From: Pseudomonas koreensis
Lineage (GTDB): Bacteria > Pseudomonadota > Gammaproteobacteria > Pseudomonadales > Pseudomonadaceae
Direction: 5' to 3'
DNA: 64,000 nt
Assembly (NCBI RefSeq): GCF_025447595.1
Contig: NZ_JAOEJU010000009.1
Span: forward strand, 62,001-126,000
The notes under the pieces were generated by a model. The model was not told the DNA's origin, made no database searches, and saw nothing but the letters and a program-made list of their open reading frames with translations. The first letter of the stretch is position 1. Every line of letters begins with the position of its first letter. Positions 46,809-56,081 of the stretch are shown piece by piece. The position numbers were made by a program, and so were the translations under genes.

Positions 46809-48901
46809 AGGATTCACGGGAGCACCCGGCACTTTCCCTGCTGCCATTGTTCCTGGGTGTCTTGGTGTTTTTTCTGGTGGTCGGGCCGCAAGCGCTGAAC
46901 CCGCAGAACATCGCCTGGCTGGAGCAGGGCGATCCGGCCACGCATTATCTGGGCTGGGCGTTTTTCCGGCATGGGCCCTGGACATTCCCGCTCGGGCTCA
47001 ATCCGTCTTACGGCCTGGAACTGGGCAGCGCGATCATTTTTTCCGACTCCAATCCACTGCTCGCGCTGTTGTTCAAGCCGTTCAGTGCCTGGTTACCCGA
47101 CACCTTCCAGTATTTCGGTTTGTGGCTGCTGGCCTGTTGTGTCCTGCAAGCCTGGTTTGGCTGGAAACTGCTGGCGTTGATGACGCCGCATCCCGTCATT
47201 CGCCTGCTGGGGGCCGGGCTGCTGGCGTTTTCCCCGGTGATGTTTTTCCGCCTGGTGGGGCACCTTTCCCTGGCAGGCCATTTCCTGATTCTGGCGGCGC
47301 TGTACCTCGCGTTGCTGCCTGATCTGCAACGTCGTCGCCTGGCGTGGGGCACGTTGCTCGCGGTGACGGCCGGGGTGCATGCCTACCTGCTGGCCATGGT
47401 TGCGCTGATCTGGCTGGCGGACCTGTTGGGCAAGACATTCAGTCGGTCATTGGCCCGGGGTCAGGGGCTGATCGAAGGCGGCGTGCTTTTCGCCCTGGTG
47501 AGCGTGTGTTGCTGGCAGGTCGGTTACTTCAGCATTGCCGATGGCGCGGCAGCCAGTGGCTTTGGTCTGTACCGGATGAACCTGCTGTCGCCCGCCGACC
47601 CGGCAGGCTGGTCCCAAATCCTTCCCGGTCTGCCGAAAGAAGAGGGGGACTACGAAGGCTTCAACTATTTTGGCCCGGGTGTTCTGTTGCTCGTGCCGCT
47701 GGCTTTTTTTGCCGGGTTGCGAAACCGGCAGCTTTTGAAGGATGAAGTACGTGCTCGTCCATGGCTGCTGATGGCCATGCTCGGTTTATGGCTGTTTGCG
47801 CTGTCGAACCGAATAGGCATTGGCACGTTGACGTTCGAGTATCCGCTGCCGGATAGAATCGTTGCACTGGCCAGTATTTTTCGCGCTTCGGGGCGGATGT
47901 TCTGGCCCGTGTTGTATGCCGGCGTCCTGACCCTGACTTTTCTGGTGGTACGCGGTTACCGGCCACGCATTGCCATCGGTCTGCTCGCGGTCGCGCTGTT
48001 GATCCAGATTGTCGACACCCGTAGCGGCTGGATGGCCATTCGGCAGGGAAAAACGCTGGCGCCGTCATCAATCTGGAGCAGCCCGATGACTGATCCTTTC
48101 TGGGCCAGTGCTGCTGCGCGATACGCCAATGTGCGCAGCCTGATGCCGCAGAACCAGAGCGATCGCTGGCAGATGATCGCCGGTTTCGCAGCCACCCACG
48201 GGATGAAAACCGATGCGGTGTATCTGGGGCGCATGAGCACGTCGGCACTGGCGCTGGCACAGCAGAATGCACGGCGAATGCTCGACTCGGGGCAGTACGA
48301 CGCCGACTCGTTGTACCTGCTGGACGACGATGCACTGGTCGAAGCCGCGCGGAGCATCAACAGTGAAACCGATCTGTTGACGCGCGTGGACGGGGTGGCG
48401 GTGCTGGCGCCGGGCTGGAAACGCTGCGTCGAATGCCTGCGGGTGCCTGATGAAGGGCAGCAGATTTTGCTCACGCCCCTCACTCGTCCCGGGCAAACAC
48501 TGACCTTCAATTATCGCAATCGACAACTGGCCAGCGGCTGGTCGACGCCGGAAAGCTGGGGGACATGGACGGAAGGGCATCAGGCGAAAATCCAATTGCG
48601 GGTGCAGCCGCCGGCGCGTTCGATCGTGATCGACGTGTTGGCTTTCATATCGCCCACGCACCCCGGCCAGCGAGTGATCGTCAGTCTGAATGGCCAACAG
48701 GTACTGGATACCCGTTTGACGCAGTTTCAAGACAATCGCCTGGAAATCCCGATCAGCGCCGCGCTCAACCAACGCCTCGGGAACGATGACGGACTCGATA
48801 TCGAATTGCAGTTGCCGGACGCCGTCAGCCCTCGGCAGCTGGGTATCAACGACGATTCGCGGATCATGGGCCTGGGGCTGAAGACTTTGACGGTGCAATG
48901 A
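46805..48901 (+). CDS. DUF6311 large membrane protein, probable periplasmic glycosyltransferase
   Basis: The 698-residue protein has about ten to twelve membrane helices in residues 10-420 and a soluble C-terminal part (about 430-698). The first loop has DPATHYLGWAFFRHGPW, with an acidic residue where GT-C enzymes keep their catalytic Asp. It belongs to the DUF6311 family. Its place after GtrB and GtrA is where O-antigen conversion loci carry the specific transferase (GtrC/GtrX), so I infer it moves the lipid-linked sugar onto an envelope acceptor. Not proven. Confidence 0.75.
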   Translation: MKDSREHPALSLLPLFLGVLVFFLVVGPQALNPQNIAWLEQGDPATHYLGWAFFRHGPWTFPLGLNPSYGLELGSAIIFSDSNPLLALLFKPFSAWLPDTFQYFGLWLLACCVLQAWFGWKLLALMTPHPVIRLLGAGLLAFSPVMFFRLVGHLSLAGHFLILAALYLALLPDLQRRRLAWGTLLAVTAGVHAYLLAMVALIWLADLLGKTFSRSLARGQGLIEGGVLFALVSVCCWQVGYFSIADGAAASGFGLYRMNLLSPADPAGWSQILPGLPKEEGDYEGFNYFGPGVLLLVPLAFFAGLRNRQLLKDEVRARPWLLMAMLGLWLFALSNRIGIGTLTFEYPLPDRIVALASIFRASGRMFWPVLYAGVLTLTFLVVRGYRPRIAIGLLAVALLIQIVDTRSGWMAIRQGKTLAPSSIWSSPMTDPFWASAAARYANVRSLMPQNQSDRWQMIAGFAATHGMKTDAVYLGRMSTSALALAQQNARRMLDSGQYDADSLYLLDDDALVEAARSINSETDLLTRVDGVAVLAPGWKRCVECLRVPDEGQQILLTPLTRPGQTLTFNYRNRQLASGWSTPESWGTWTEGHQAKIQLRVQPPARSIVIDVLAFISPTHPGQRVIVSLNGQQVLDTRLTQFQDNRLEIPISAALNQRLGNDDGLDIELQLPDAVSPRQLGINDDSRIMGLGLKTLTVQ

Positions 48902-48973
48902 CGCACCGTTTCGATGGACGCCGCCCCCACGGCCTTTCTACACTGCCGCCATCTGGGGAACGGGGGGCAATGG

Positions 48974-49900
48974 ATGAACCGCAATGAACTACGCAAGGCC
49001 GACATCAACCTGATGGTGGTGTTCGAGACCTTGATGCTCGAACGCAACGTGACCCGGGCCGCCGAGAAACTGTTTCTCGGCCAGCCGACCATCAGTTCGG
49101 CGCTCAACCGTCTGCGCACCATGCTTAACGATCCGTTGTTCATCCGCGTCGGCCATCGCATGGAGCCGACCGCCCGCGCCGAAGACATTTATCGCCATCT
49201 CAAACCCGCGCTCGACTCGCTGTCGGTGGCGCTGAGCCTGACCCGGGATTTCGATCCTGCCGTCAGCACCATGACCTTTCGCATCGGTCTGTCGGACGAC
49301 GTCGAATTCGGCCTGCTGCCGCCATTGTTGCGCGCCTTGCGCCAGGAGGCGCCGAGCGTGGTGTTCGTGGTGCAACACGTCGATTACTGGCGGATTCCCG
49401 ATCTGTTGGCGGCGGGCGATATCACCGTCGGCATCAGCCAGACCCGCGGCCTGCCGGCCAATGCCAAGCGCAAACTGCTGCGGCACATTCAGCCGAGCAT
49501 CCTGCGCGCCGACAAGTCCGACACGCCGCTGACCCTTGATGAATATTGCGCCCGCCCGCACGTGCTGGTTTCCCACACCGCCAATGTCAGTGGCTACGCC
49601 GATGAGTGGCTGGCGGACATTGGTCGTACCCGCCAGGTGGTGCTGTCGGTGCCGCAGTACAGTTCGTTGCCGGCGCTGCTGGCCGGCACCGATCTGATCG
49701 CCAGCCTGCCGGACTACACCGCCGAAGCCATGGCTGCTTCCGGGTTCCTGTTCAAGGAGCCGTTCCCGTTCAAGACCCCGACCCTCGACCTGTCGATGGT
49801 CTGGCTCAGCCACGTCGACAGCGATCCGGCCGAGCGCTGGCTGCGTTCGCGGCTGGAGCAGTTCATGAGTGAGCGGCCGGTGATGTCGTCGCTGGCGTGA
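48974..49900 (+). CDS. LysR-type transcriptional regulator
   Basis: The 308-residue regulator has an N-terminal winged helix (DINLMVVFETLMLERNVTRA, recognition helix GQPTISSALNRLRTML) and a LysR effector domain resembling the NodD/LeuO group. The CHM isomerase gene follows on the same strand at 57 bp. Its start at 48974 lies 73 bp after the DUF6311 gene, so it could be expressed from that operon or its own promoter. The effector is unknown. Confidence 0.87.
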   Translation: MNRNELRKADINLMVVFETLMLERNVTRAAEKLFLGQPTISSALNRLRTMLNDPLFIRVGHRMEPTARAEDIYRHLKPALDSLSVALSLTRDFDPAVSTMTFRIGLSDDVEFGLLPPLLRALRQEAPSVVFVVQHVDYWRIPDLLAAGDITVGISQTRGLPANAKRKLLRHIQPSILRADKSDTPLTLDEYCARPHVLVSHTANVSGYADEWLADIGRTRQVVLSVPQYSSLPALLAGTDLIASLPDYTAEAMAASGFLFKEPFPFKTPTLDLSMVWLSHVDSDPAERWLRSRLEQFMSERPVMSSLA

Positions 49901-49957
49901 GTCAGTCGTTGCTGTGTTATATGTACGACCTTTCCGCCGAACCACTGGAGCACCGAG

Positions 49958-50323
49958 ATGCCACACCTGCACCTGGAATACACCGCCAATCTGCCGCAAC
50001 TGAACGCCGATGTGGCGTTGATCCGGCTCAACAACACGCTGGTGGGTTCCGGTCAGTTCGGGGCGGAGTTCGATATCAAGAGCCGTGCGCTCAAGGTTGA
50101 AACCTTCAAGGTTGGCACCGCCATGAACGAGCGCGCCTTTGTGGCGGTGAGGCTGGCGCTGCTCAGCGGCCGTTCCCCGGAGGTCAAGAAGCAACTGTCG
50201 CAGAGCCTGTTGGCAGTGTTGCAGGACCTGTGCGAATGGCCGGCCGGGGTCGAGGTGCAGTTGAGTGTGGAACTGCTCGACATCGACCGTGAGTCCTACA
50301 ACAAGACCGCCATCGGCGTGTAA
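49958..50323 (+). CDS. 5-carboxymethyl-2-hydroxymuconate isomerase family protein
   Basis: The 121-residue protein matches the CHMI family (tautomerase superfamily). The mature N-terminus would be the catalytic Pro (Met-Pro-His-Leu-His-Leu-Glu-Tyr). CHMI takes part in homoprotocatechuate breakdown, but none of the other hpa genes is nearby. It may be a tautomerase acting on another substrate. It lies between two LysR genes. Confidence 0.85.
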   Translation: MPHLHLEYTANLPQLNADVALIRLNNTLVGSGQFGAEFDIKSRALKVETFKVGTAMNERAFVAVRLALLSGRSPEVKKQLSQSLLAVLQDLCEWPAGVEVQLSVELLDIDRESYNKTAIGV

Positions 50324-50326
50324 GAC

Positions 50327-51262
50327 TCAGGCCGCTTCCAGCTCCGCGCAGGTCTTGATGACCTGCTCGCGCAGCCAGAGGTTGGCGCTGTCCTGATCGA
50401 CGTTGTGGCTCCATTGCATGTCGAGGGTGAACCCCGGCAGGCCGTTCGGCGCCTCGCAGTGATTGAACACGGCGTCGTTGGTCAGCAAGCGCTGAATGCG
50501 CCGGGGCAGGGTCAGGATGAAATCGGTGCCGGTGATCATCTTCAACGCCGCGCTGTAACTGTTGGAGCGGGCGACGATCTGGCGCTTCTGCGCCTGCCGC
50601 GCCAGCCAGCCATCGACCATGTTGGTGGTCGATGTCCACGGCGTCGGGAACACATGCCGGCGTTCGGTGAAGGCTTGCAGGCTCAGGCGCGGCTCCAGCG
50701 GCGTAGCGCGTTTGTCGAAGACGCAGACCAGATCATCTTCCAGCAGCATCCTTGATTTCAGGTCGGCGTGGCTGCGATGGAAGTGCGGTCCGAAACAGAT
50801 CACCAGATCGAGGCTGCCGTCGCGCAACTCTTCGACCGGCACGTCGGTTTCGAACTTGTGCATGTTGACCATTACCGGCAAGTCATCGAAGTCGAAGCGC
50901 TTCAACATTCGCGGCAGAATCAGTTGCTCGAAGTATTCCGGGGCGCAGATGTTGAAGGTCACCGGTTGCGCCATCGGGTCGAAGGTCGGGGCGCCGGCGT
51001 GGCAGAGGTTGATGCTTTCGAGGATTTTCTGCACATGGCCATACATGCTGCTGGCCTTGTAGGTCGGACGCATGCCCGTGCGGGTGTTGACGAACAAATC
51101 GTCTTCGAAGCTGGTGCGCAGTTTTTTCAGGCAGTAACTGACGGTGGACTGGCTGACGAACAGCGCCTCTGACACATCGGTGACGCTGCTTTGCTCATAC
51201 ACGGCGACAAACACCATGAGATCCTGCATGTCGAGCTTTCTAAGCAAGTTACTGTTCAGCAT
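50327..51262 (-). CDS. LysR-type transcriptional regulator
   Basis: The 311-residue regulator has the LysR helix-turn-helix (MVFVAVYEQSSVTDVSEALF, VSQSTVSYCLKKLRTSFED) and a periplasmic-binding-protein-like effector domain. Its gene ends 3 bp from the convergent CHM isomerase gene and is divergent from eptA, with 451 bp between starts. Targets could include eptA or itself. Confidence 0.87.
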   Translation of the reverse strand: MLNSNLLRKLDMQDLMVFVAVYEQSSVTDVSEALFVSQSTVSYCLKKLRTSFEDDLFVNTRTGMRPTYKASSMYGHVQKILESINLCHAGAPTFDPMAQPVTFNICAPEYFEQLILPRMLKRFDFDDLPVMVNMHKFETDVPVEELRDGSLDLVICFGPHFHRSHADLKSRMLLEDDLVCVFDKRATPLEPRLSLQAFTERRHVFPTPWTSTTNMVDGWLARQAQKRQIVARSNSYSAALKMITGTDFILTLPRRIQRLLTNDAVFNHCEAPNGLPGFTLDMQWSHNVDQDSANLWLREQVIKTCAELEAA

Positions 51263-51713
51263 CCGTTCTGTCTCGCTGTGCTCCTTGCGCCGAATCCGCG
51301 CAAACGTGTGCGCATGATCGTAACGGAACGATGGTGCCAGGAGAAAGCCCTGTAGGATTTTTCACGGTCAGTTGTGGGACAGAAAGTTTTAGTAACACGA
51401 CGTACACAATCAAACCCGGAAAAGGTGGCCAGAAGCCTTTATCCAGACGGGTCGGGCATTGGCGCGAACGTTTTCCCTCTTCAGACCTTGGAACCGGGGC
51501 GGTCGATACGGCGACCTCGTCGCCAGCGACTGAACCACAGCTGAATCATTCTCAAATACTCTGCAGATTTCATGGTTATTTCATGGGGCAACTAATCGTT
51601 GGCTTCTTTTTCACAAAAAATTGATGGTTGCCTGCTTAAAGTTTGTGTTGTCTGAGTCAATGAAATTTTCACAATTGACGACGGCACTTCTTTCAAGGAA
51701 ATAGCACCTCGCC
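51263..51713. promoter_or_regulatory. Divergent region lysR-eptA with three TTTTCAC motifs
   Basis: The 451-bp gap contains TTTTCAC at 51359-51365, 51608-51614 and 51666-51672, all on the strand of eptA. The first lies in TGTAGGATTTTTCAC, matching all but one position of the ColR box I recall from Pseudomonas putida; the others match only the core. The stretch is richer in A and T than its surroundings (especially 51540-51710). No gene is supported here. Confidence 0.35.
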
Positions 51714-53363
51714 ATGTTCAAGTTAAAAGCCGTGCGCCCGGAATGGGTGACGTTGTTTGCCAGCGCCTTTCTTTTGACCGGATTCAATTTCGTTCTCTGG
51801 CAACATCTGTTCGACATCACCACTGCGGACGGCAAGGGCATTGCCATGCGCATTGCGTTCGGAGTGATGATCTTCGCGGCGTATAACATCGTCTTGACGT
51901 TGCTGGCGTTTCGACCTGTTTTGAAACCTGTGTTGACGTTGTTGTTCATGGTCAGTGCCGGCGTGGCTTATTTCATGAGCCAATACGGTGTAATGATCGA
52001 TGCCGGCATGTTTCGCAACTTTGCCGAAACCAACGCCACCGAAGTTCGCGATCTGCTGTCTTTGAAGTTGCTGGCTTATATCTTGTTTTTGGGTGTCTTG
52101 CCGTCCTGGTTGTTGTGGAAAGTTCCAGTCAATTATCGTCGTTGGCATCGCGAGTTATTAAGTAAAGTTGTTGTGAGTGTCGCGTCGGTCGCAGTCATTG
52201 GCGGCGTTGCGCTGGCCAATTACCAAGGGTTGTCGTCGCTGTTTCGCAATCACCACGAAATTCGCTTGATGCTGGTGCCGAGCAACTACATCGGCGCCTC
52301 GGCCGGGTATCTGCGGGAGCAGGTCGCTTCGGCGCAGCAACCGTTCGTCAAGATTGGCGAGGATGCCCAGCGTAACGCCGCCGTGCAGAACCATCCGCGC
52401 AAATCACTGACAGTGCTGGTGGTGGGGGAAAGTGCCCGGGCGGAGAACTTCGGCATCCTCGGCTATGACCGCGACACCACACCAAAACTGAATAAGGAAG
52501 CCGGCCTGATCGCCTTCACCGATGTACATTCTTGCGGCACGGAAACGGCCGTGTCGGTGCCTTGCATGTTTTCCAACATGGGTCGCAAGGATTACGACGC
52601 CAGCAAGGCGAAGAATGAGGAAGGGCTGCTGGACGTGCTCAAACGTGCCGGGATCGACGTGATCTGGCGCGACAACCAGTCCGGCTGCAAGGGCACCTGC
52701 GATCGCGTCACCTTGCAGGATGTCAGCAATCTGAAAGACCCGGCGCTGTGCGCCAACAGCGAATGTCGCGACGAAATTCTGTTGCAAGGTCTCCAGAGCT
52801 TCATCGATCACCTGGACAAGGACACCGTGCTGGTACTGCATCAGATGGGCAGCCACGGCCCGGAGTACTTCAAGCGCTATCCGAAGGAGTACGAGCATTT
52901 CACTCCGGTGTGTGAGAGCAACGCGCTGAACAATTGCAGTCGCGAGAGCATCGTCAATGGTTACGACAACACCCTTGTCTACACCGATCATGTGTTGTCG
53001 AGCCTGATCGATGTGCTGCGCAGCAATCAGGAAAAAGTTGATACCGCCATGTTGTACCTGTCCGACCACGGCGAATCCCTCGGCGAATACAACCTGTTCC
53101 TCCACGGCACGCCCTACATGCTGGCGCCGGAACAACAGAAACACGTGGCGATGCTGGCGTGGTTCTCCGACAGCTATCAAAAGTCCTACTCGGTCGACAC
53201 TCATTGCCTGCAAATGAGCCGCGACAAGCCGCTGAGCCAGGACAATCTGTTCCACTCGATGCTCGGTCTGCTGGAAGTGCAGAGCAAGGTCTACCAGCCG
53301 GATCTGGACATGTTTGCCGGTTGCCGGGGTGCGGTGATCGACGGGGTGTTGGCCAAGGACTGA
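51714..53363 (+). CDS. eptA: Lipid A phosphoethanolamine transferase EptA
   Basis: The 549-residue protein has five N-terminal membrane helices (about 12-175) and a periplasmic sulfatase-like domain. The nucleophile is Thr278 in SCGTETAVSVPCMF, and metal ligands lie in LSDHGESLGE near residue 450. Several Cys pairs would form the disulfides known in EptA. It adds phosphoethanolamine to lipid A phosphates, lowering negative charge and affinity for cationic peptides. The gene is monocistronic. Confidence 0.92.
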   Translation: MFKLKAVRPEWVTLFASAFLLTGFNFVLWQHLFDITTADGKGIAMRIAFGVMIFAAYNIVLTLLAFRPVLKPVLTLLFMVSAGVAYFMSQYGVMIDAGMFRNFAETNATEVRDLLSLKLLAYILFLGVLPSWLLWKVPVNYRRWHRELLSKVVVSVASVAVIGGVALANYQGLSSLFRNHHEIRLMLVPSNYIGASAGYLREQVASAQQPFVKIGEDAQRNAAVQNHPRKSLTVLVVGESARAENFGILGYDRDTTPKLNKEAGLIAFTDVHSCGTETAVSVPCMFSNMGRKDYDASKAKNEEGLLDVLKRAGIDVIWRDNQSGCKGTCDRVTLQDVSNLKDPALCANSECRDEILLQGLQSFIDHLDKDTVLVLHQMGSHGPEYFKRYPKEYEHFTPVCESNALNNCSRESIVNGYDNTLVYTDHVLSSLIDVLRSNQEKVDTAMLYLSDHGESLGEYNLFLHGTPYMLAPEQQKHVAMLAWFSDSYQKSYSVDTHCLQMSRDKPLSQDNLFHSMLGLLEVQSKVYQPDLDMFAGCRGAVIDGVLAKD

Positions 53364-53493
53364 GCCGGCAGACTCACTCTGTAAGACTATTCTTTCCCTC
53401 AGGCAGGAGATTTCATCAAGCTCTTGCCCTGTAGAGGCGCGGAAAGCGCCGGTGGCGATATATACTGCGCGCCATTCTTGAAGGGAGAGCCGT

Positions 53494-54627
53494 GTGGCCA
53501 TCGATATTCACTGGATTCGCGACAACGATAGCCTCGCGCAGTTTTGCGCCGAGTGGCAGCAGCTGCCGTTCGTTGCCCTCGACACCGAATTCATGCGGGT
53601 CGACACCTTCTACCCGATTGCCGGCCTGTTGCAGGTCGGCGACGGCAAACGCGCCTACCTGATCGACCCGCTGACCATCAACGCCTGGCAACCCCTGGCC
53701 GCGTTGCTGGAAAACCCGGCGGTGCTCAAAGTCCTGCACGCCTGCAGCGAAGACCTCGAAGTCCTGCTGCGCCTGACCGGCAGCCTGCCGGCGCCGCTGT
53801 TCGACACCCAACTGGCCGCGGCCTACCTGAACCTCGGGTTCTCGATGGGCTATTCGCGTCTGGTACAGGAAGTGCTCGGCATCGAACTGCCGAAGGGCGA
53901 AACCCGTTCTGACTGGTTGCAGCGTCCGCTGTCCGACACGCAAATCAGCTATGCCGCCGAAGACGCGGTGCATCTGGCGGAGGTTTTTGTCGAGCTGCGA
54001 CCCAAACTGTCCGACGACAAATTCGCCTGGGTGCTGGAGGACGGCGCCGAGCTAGTCGCCAACCTGCGCCGCGAGACCGATCCGTACGAGGTGTACCGCG
54101 AGGCCAAACTGGCGTGGAAACTGTCCCGCGCCCAACTCGCCGTACTGCGCGAACTGTGCGCCTGGCGTGAGCGCGAGGCCCGCGCCCGCGACCTGCCGCG
54201 CAACCGTATCGTCCGCGAGCATTCGTTGTGGCCCCTGGCCCGCACGCAACCGGACAACCTCAGCGCGCTGGGCAAGATCGAAGACATGCACCCGCGTACC
54301 GTGCGTCAGGACGGCGAGTTTCTGCTTGATCTGATCAAGCGCTCTGGCAGTGTGGGGCCTGATCAATGGCCGCCAGCCGTGCCGGAGCCGCTGCCGATCG
54401 AAGCCGCCGCGCTGATCAAACAGCTGCGGGCGCTCGGTCAGGCCGAAGCTGAACGTCTGGGCATCGCGCCGGAACTGATGCTGCGCAAGAAAACCCTCGA
54501 AGCGCTGGTCAAAAGCGGCTTCCCCGAGGGCCCTTACCAATTGCCTGATTCGCTGCGTGGCTGGCGCCGCGAGTTGATGGGCCAGAAGCTGCTCGACAGC
54601 CTGGCCACCGCCGGAGAACAGCCTTGA
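53494..54627 (+). CDS. rnd: Ribonuclease D
   Basis: The 377-residue 3'-5' exonuclease trims tRNA precursors and stable RNAs. The DEDD exonuclease motif [15 protein letters not shown] gives Asp30 and Glu32; later acidic residues lie in [16 protein letters not shown] ([12 protein letters not shown]) and YAAEDAVHL. An HRDC domain (about 205-285) follows. It starts at a GTG. A TATACT at 53461 may be its -10 box. It overlaps ycgL by four bases. Confidence 0.93.
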   Translation: MAIDIHWIRDNDSLAQFCAEWQQLPFVALDTEFMRVDTFYPIAGLLQVGDGKRAYLIDPLTINAWQPLAALLENPAVLKVLHACSEDLEVLLRLTGSLPAPLFDTQLAAAYLNLGFSMGYSRLVQEVLGIELPKGETRSDWLQRPLSDTQISYAAEDAVHLAEVFVELRPKLSDDKFAWVLEDGAELVANLRRETDPYEVYREAKLAWKLSRAQLAVLRELCAWREREARARDLPRNRIVREHSLWPLARTQPDNLSALGKIEDMHPRTVRQDGEFLLDLIKRSGSVGPDQWPPAVPEPLPIEAAALIKQLRALGQAEAERLGIAPELMLRKKTLEALVKSGFPEGPYQLPDSLRGWRRELMGQKLLDSLATAGEQP

Positions 54628-54917
54628 AACGTATTTGTTCCATTTATCAAAGTTCGAAGAAAAGCGGCATGTACCTGTACGTGCTCAAGAGCGACGCGCT
54701 GGAGCGCGTGCCGGAAGCTCTGATGGCGGCGTTCGGCAAGGCGAAGCATTCCTTCGATCTGGTGCTGACTCCCGAGCGCAAGCTGGCCAGCGAAGATATC
54801 GCCGTGGTCCTGGAAAACCTCGACAAGCAGGGCTACCACCTGCAAATGCCGCCGGCCGAGGAAGAGTACATCGAGCACTTGCCCGAAGAGTTGCTGCGAC
54901 GCAACGACCCGGTCTGA
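54624..54917 (+). CDS. ycgL: YcgL domain protein
   Basis: The 97-residue protein has the YcgL signature ([34 protein letters not shown]). The function is unknown; in pseudomonads it regularly follows rnd. The start is a TTG inside the rnd stop (TTGA), chosen because remembered homologues begin MKRICSIYQ. Confidence 0.85.
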   Translation: MKRICSIYQSSKKSGMYLYVLKSDALERVPEALMAAFGKAKHSFDLVLTPERKLASEDIAVVLENLDKQGYHLQMPPAEEEYIEHLPEELLRRNDPV

Positions 54918-55023
54918 TCCGCGAGGCCCTGTCCTGGGCCTCTTGTAACCCCTGGAACGGTTTTTACGGCGACGGCTGCCACGAAGTGGACGGCCGCCTG
55001 CACGGTTTGCGAAAGGTTTGAAG

Positions 55024-55956
55024 ATGCGCGTTCTGATTGCTGAACACGACCACGCGATATACGCCCGACTGCTGCGTCAGACGGCCCCGGAGCTTGAAGT
55101 GCTGACCAGCGGCGACTCCGCCGAACTGGCCCGCCAGGCCGTCGATTGCCCGGTGTGGCTGGGCCAGCCGGATCTGCTGGCGACCCTGTTGCGTCAGGGC
55201 CACCAGCCCCAATGGCTGCAATCGACCTGGGCTGGCATCACGCCGCTGCTGGCCGACGGTCTGCGCCGGGATTACCGCCTGACCCGGGCGGTCGGCATTT
55301 TCGGCCAGGTCATGGCTGAATACGTGCTGACCTACATGCTCGGCCACGAGCGTGAAGTGCTGGCACGACTGGTCAGCCAGGTCGAGCGCAAGTGGGACAA
55401 CCGCACCGGCCAGAGTCTGGTCGGGCGCAAGGTGCTGATCGTCGGCACCGGTGATATCGGCCAGAGCGTGGCGCAGTTCCTGCTGCCGTTCGGCGTCGAG
55501 TTGTACGGCATCGCCAGCAGCGCCCGCGAGCAGGCGCCGTTTGCCGAAGTCGGTTCGATGGCGGACTTGCCGCGTCTGGTCGGCGAAGCGGATTACGTGG
55601 TCAACCTGCTGCCCAACACCGAGCACACCCACGACATCTACGACGCGGCGCTGTTCAAGCAATTCAAGCCGACTGGTTTGTTCATCAACGCCGGGCGCGG
55701 TGTCGCGGTGGTCGATGCGGATCTGGTGGAAGCGTTGAAAGAAGGCCATCTGGCCGGCGCGGTGATCGACGTTTGCCGTCAGGAACCGCTGCCGCAACGG
55801 CATCCGTTCTGGACCGCGTGGGGCTTGCTGCTGACCGGGCACAGCTCGGCGCCGACCTCGCCGCCGATGATGGTGCAGTTGTTTCTGGATAACTTGCGGG
55901 CGTATCAGGCGGGTGAGGCGCTGCGTGGGGAAGTGGATTTCGCACGCGGTTACTGA
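55024..55956 (+). CDS. D-2-hydroxyacid dehydrogenase
   Basis: The 310-residue NAD(P)-dependent oxidoreductase has a Rossmann motif VLIVGTGDIGQSVAQFLLP (about 138-156) and the catalytic Arg/Glu/His set of the family (INAGRGVAVVD, VCRQEPLPQRHPFW). It reduces a 2-oxoacid to the D-hydroxyacid or the reverse; glyoxylate/hydroxypyruvate reductase-like enzymes are closest in my memory. The ATG at 55024 has AAAGG upstream. The 106-bp gap after ycgL has only a short GAGGCCC/GGGCCTC hairpin. Confidence 0.85.
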   Translation: MRVLIAEHDHAIYARLLRQTAPELEVLTSGDSAELARQAVDCPVWLGQPDLLATLLRQGHQPQWLQSTWAGITPLLADGLRRDYRLTRAVGIFGQVMAEYVLTYMLGHEREVLARLVSQVERKWDNRTGQSLVGRKVLIVGTGDIGQSVAQFLLPFGVELYGIASSAREQAPFAEVGSMADLPRLVGEADYVVNLLPNTEHTHDIYDAALFKQFKPTGLFINAGRGVAVVDADLVEALKEGHLAGAVIDVCRQEPLPQRHPFWTAWGLLLTGHSSAPTSPPMMVQLFLDNLRAYQAGEALRGEVDFARGY

Positions 55957-55974
55957 TTCGCCGCGATAAAAACG

Positions 55975-56062
55975 GTGGGAGCGAGCTTGCTCGCGAAGAG
56001 GTCAGCACATTCAACGAAGATGTTGAATCAACCGACGCCTTCGCGAGCAAGCTCGCTCCCAC
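55975..56062. repeat. REP pair (REPIN)
   Basis: GTGGGAGCGAGCTTGCTCGC and its inverted partner GCGAGCAAGCTCGCTCCCAC flank a loop of about 48 bases. It lies between the ends of the convergent dehydrogenase and nitroreductase genes and may serve as a transcript barrier. Confidence 0.93.
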
Positions 56063-56081
56063 TTTTCGTTTGCAGTGTGGC

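Noticed and set aside
54918..55023. Small peptide gene between ycgL and the dehydrogenase
   Set aside because: An open frame crosses the gap but has no own start with a ribosome site, and the gap is only 106 bp. It looks like leader sequence.
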